Below the pieces are notes generated by a model. That model did no database searches, was not told the DNA's origin, and worked only from the letters and a program-made list of their open reading frames with translations. Source: Ilyonectria destructans (taxonomy: Eukaryota; Ascomycota; Sordariomycetes; Hypocreales; Nectriaceae). From it: a stretch of DNA of 64,000 nucleotides. The stretch spans positions 234,609-298,608 of the forward strand of contig JAHEWK010000037.1 in NCBI GenBank assembly GCA_020740775.1, in the 5' to 3' direction. The position numbers and the translations under genes were made by a program. Shown here in pieces: positions 62,698 to 64,000 of the stretch (positions within the stretch are counted from its first letter, which is position 1; each line of letters starts with the position of its first letter).

Positions 62698-64000
62698 CTA
62701 GTTGGCCCATCCCCAGGTCCAGTCCTGCAGGTCCCCGACAATCTGGTACGTGGGATTCGCCGACTGCCCATCGCCGCCCTTCCTGTCCCAGGCCCACCGG
62801 TCTGCATAGTCGCTGCCCAGGGTGCCCTGCATCATGTCCACGACGTAGTCGCCGATGACGGGCAAGAACTTCCATCCGTGGAACGAGCCGCCCGTCGCCA
62901 GGTACAGGCCGTTGGCGTGCGGGTGCGGTGAGATGAGGAAGTCATGTGTCGGCGTAGATGCGTCCCTGTGTCACACCGGTCAGTTAACGTTGCTCGTCTC
63001 GATGCGCGGGAAAGCGAAAGGGGGATGTTTTGTTGTTCGCTTCCCAACCGCCGCCAATCGGGCAATATCATACCAGCACATCCGATAGGCCTCGATCTTG
63101 ATCTTCTCGACCTCCTTGCCGTACAAGCCGTTGAGCGTCCGCCGCGCCCGGTCCTCGAAGAACTTGAGGAATCGCGGGCCGGTCCACGTGTTGTACATGG
63201 ACTGGTCCGGCACGACGGACATGGCCTCGCCCGTGGGCAGGAACACTTGGTAGTTGGTGAAGCACAGGTCGCAGTTGAATTTGATGGTGCCGTCATCGAG
63301 TATCGACATGGCCTCGCCTGTAAGACGCAAAAAATTATGTGTCAGCCAGCTCGCTCTGTGCGACAGTGATACCGGGGGAAAACCCCACCTTTGACCTGCG
63401 GCAAGCAATTCTTCAGCACGGGAATCGAAGCAAACTTGTCCTTCTGCGCCCCGTGCAACTTTGCGTGGAAGCTGACGGCGCCCGTGGCCAACAGCCTGTT
63501 GCCGGCGTGGAGCTGCACCCTGTCCGGCGCGCTCTGCGCCAGAAGCGACGCCGTCCGGGCGCCCGCGGCCAACAGCACCTTGTCGGCGCTCAACGTCGCG
63601 CCGCTCAGCAGCTTGACGCCCGTACACTGGCCCTCGTCGCCAAACTCCAGCGTGCTGACCTCGCCCACGACGTATTCGGCGCCCAGGTCAACTGCCGCCT
63701 GCACCACCGCGCCAAGCGCCAAGTCGGCCCTGGCGAAGCCTACACTGGGGTTGTACAGGATGTGGTCCACCCCCTTGAAGTCGGCCGTGGCTAGGGCGCC
63801 GTTCCAGCGCCGCCGCACCTCGTCGACGGGCAGCAGCTCCGAGTCGTTGGCGACGCCCATGTCGCGGTACGAGGCGATGCTCTCCTCGCCGAACGACGTC
63901 GAGTCGGCCCGCAGCATGCCCACCTCGTGATACCACGTTTTGTAGAGTTCGTCCTGGCGCCAGAGAGGCATGGCCTTGGCCAGCATGCGCATGTAGAGAG
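62698..64000 (-). CDS. FAD-dependent amine oxidase (fructosyl-amino-acid/sarcosine oxidase family), 5'-partial
   Basis: Exons beyond 64000 to 63389, 63317-63074 and 62965-62698 are joined by introns GTGGGG...ACAG and GTATGA...ACAG. The window holds about 375 C-terminal residues; the N-terminal FAD-binding GxGxxG lies off the edge. DKVLLAAGART is a dinucleotide-binding strand. YRMCW, completed by splicing to CWDAS, carries the Cys that binds FAD covalently in fructosyl-amino-acid and monomeric sarcosine oxidases. The C-terminal block LYLATGGSFHGWKFLPVIGDYV is the signature of this family, and the tail WTWGWAN is not a clear peroxisomal signal. Members oxidise N-alkyl amino acids such as Amadori products, releasing hydrogen peroxide; the exact substrate is not determined. 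Confidence 0.9.

Noticed and set aside
1..64000. tRNA, rRNA or CRISPR features
   Set aside because: No cloverleaf with B-box and acceptor stem, no rRNA-like sequence and no regularly spaced short repeats were found by eye.

Overview
The window is nuclear DNA of a filamentous ascomycete, most likely a sordariomycete. Evidence: short spliceosomal introns (about 45-110 bp, GTAAGT/GTATGT donors, TAG/CAG acceptors), a cutinase, fungal SDR, amine-oxidase and bZIP families, and typical fungal transposons (pogo/Fot-like, hAT, Crypton-like, Helitron, Ty3-like LTR). I cannot name the species. No rRNA, tRNA or CRISPR array was recognised.

Layout. (1) 1-9 kb: the 5' end of a hAT element cuts a short-chain dehydrogenase, followed by a bZIP-type gene, two extended SDR reductases and a secreted crotonase-fold protein. 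(2) 9-11.3 kb: a pogo-like element with ~110-bp terminal inverted repeats and one frameshift. (3) 11.3-18.8 kb: sparse DNA with a 179-bp tandem duplication, a complete cutinase gene and a secreted DUF7029/DUF7223-like gene. (4) 18.8-22.2 kb: a truncated paralog of the 2-3 kb bZIP gene fused to a decayed Crypton-like element. (5) 23.2-36.1 kb: Helitron A (minus strand), whose replicase-helicase gene holds a 409-bp MITE in an intron and Helitron B in its coding sequence; Helitron B in turn holds hAT-B. (6) 37-43.9 kb: a truncated Helitron N-terminal gene (C), a MYND zinc-finger gene, an internally deleted Helitron (D') and an 80-bp tandem repeat. (7) 44-51.1 kb: a second pogo element inside an unknown ORF, an unknown conserved-looking gene, a kinase-like gene and an esterase remnant. 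(8) 51.4-61 kb: hAT-C (8.8 kb) carrying a complete, apparently coding-competent Helitron D, abutting a Ty3-like gag fragment with its LTR. (9) 62.7-64 kb: the 3' part of a flavoprotein amine-oxidase gene.

The main result is transposon nesting that can be resolved to near base precision. Removing hAT-B with one 8-bp target duplication restores the Helitron B reading frame. Removing Helitron B and splicing two introns gives a Helitron A reading frame of exactly 7,116 nt (2,371 codons plus stop). Helitrons B and D both sit between two T residues, and D has an asymmetric inverted repeat; both features fit the Helitron2/Helentron class. Helitron D (potentially autonomous) and D' (deleted, same 3' end) look like a driver/passenger pair. 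Host genes are confined to three small islands (0.5-9, 13-17 and 62.7-64 kb) plus a few uncertain genes among the transposons.
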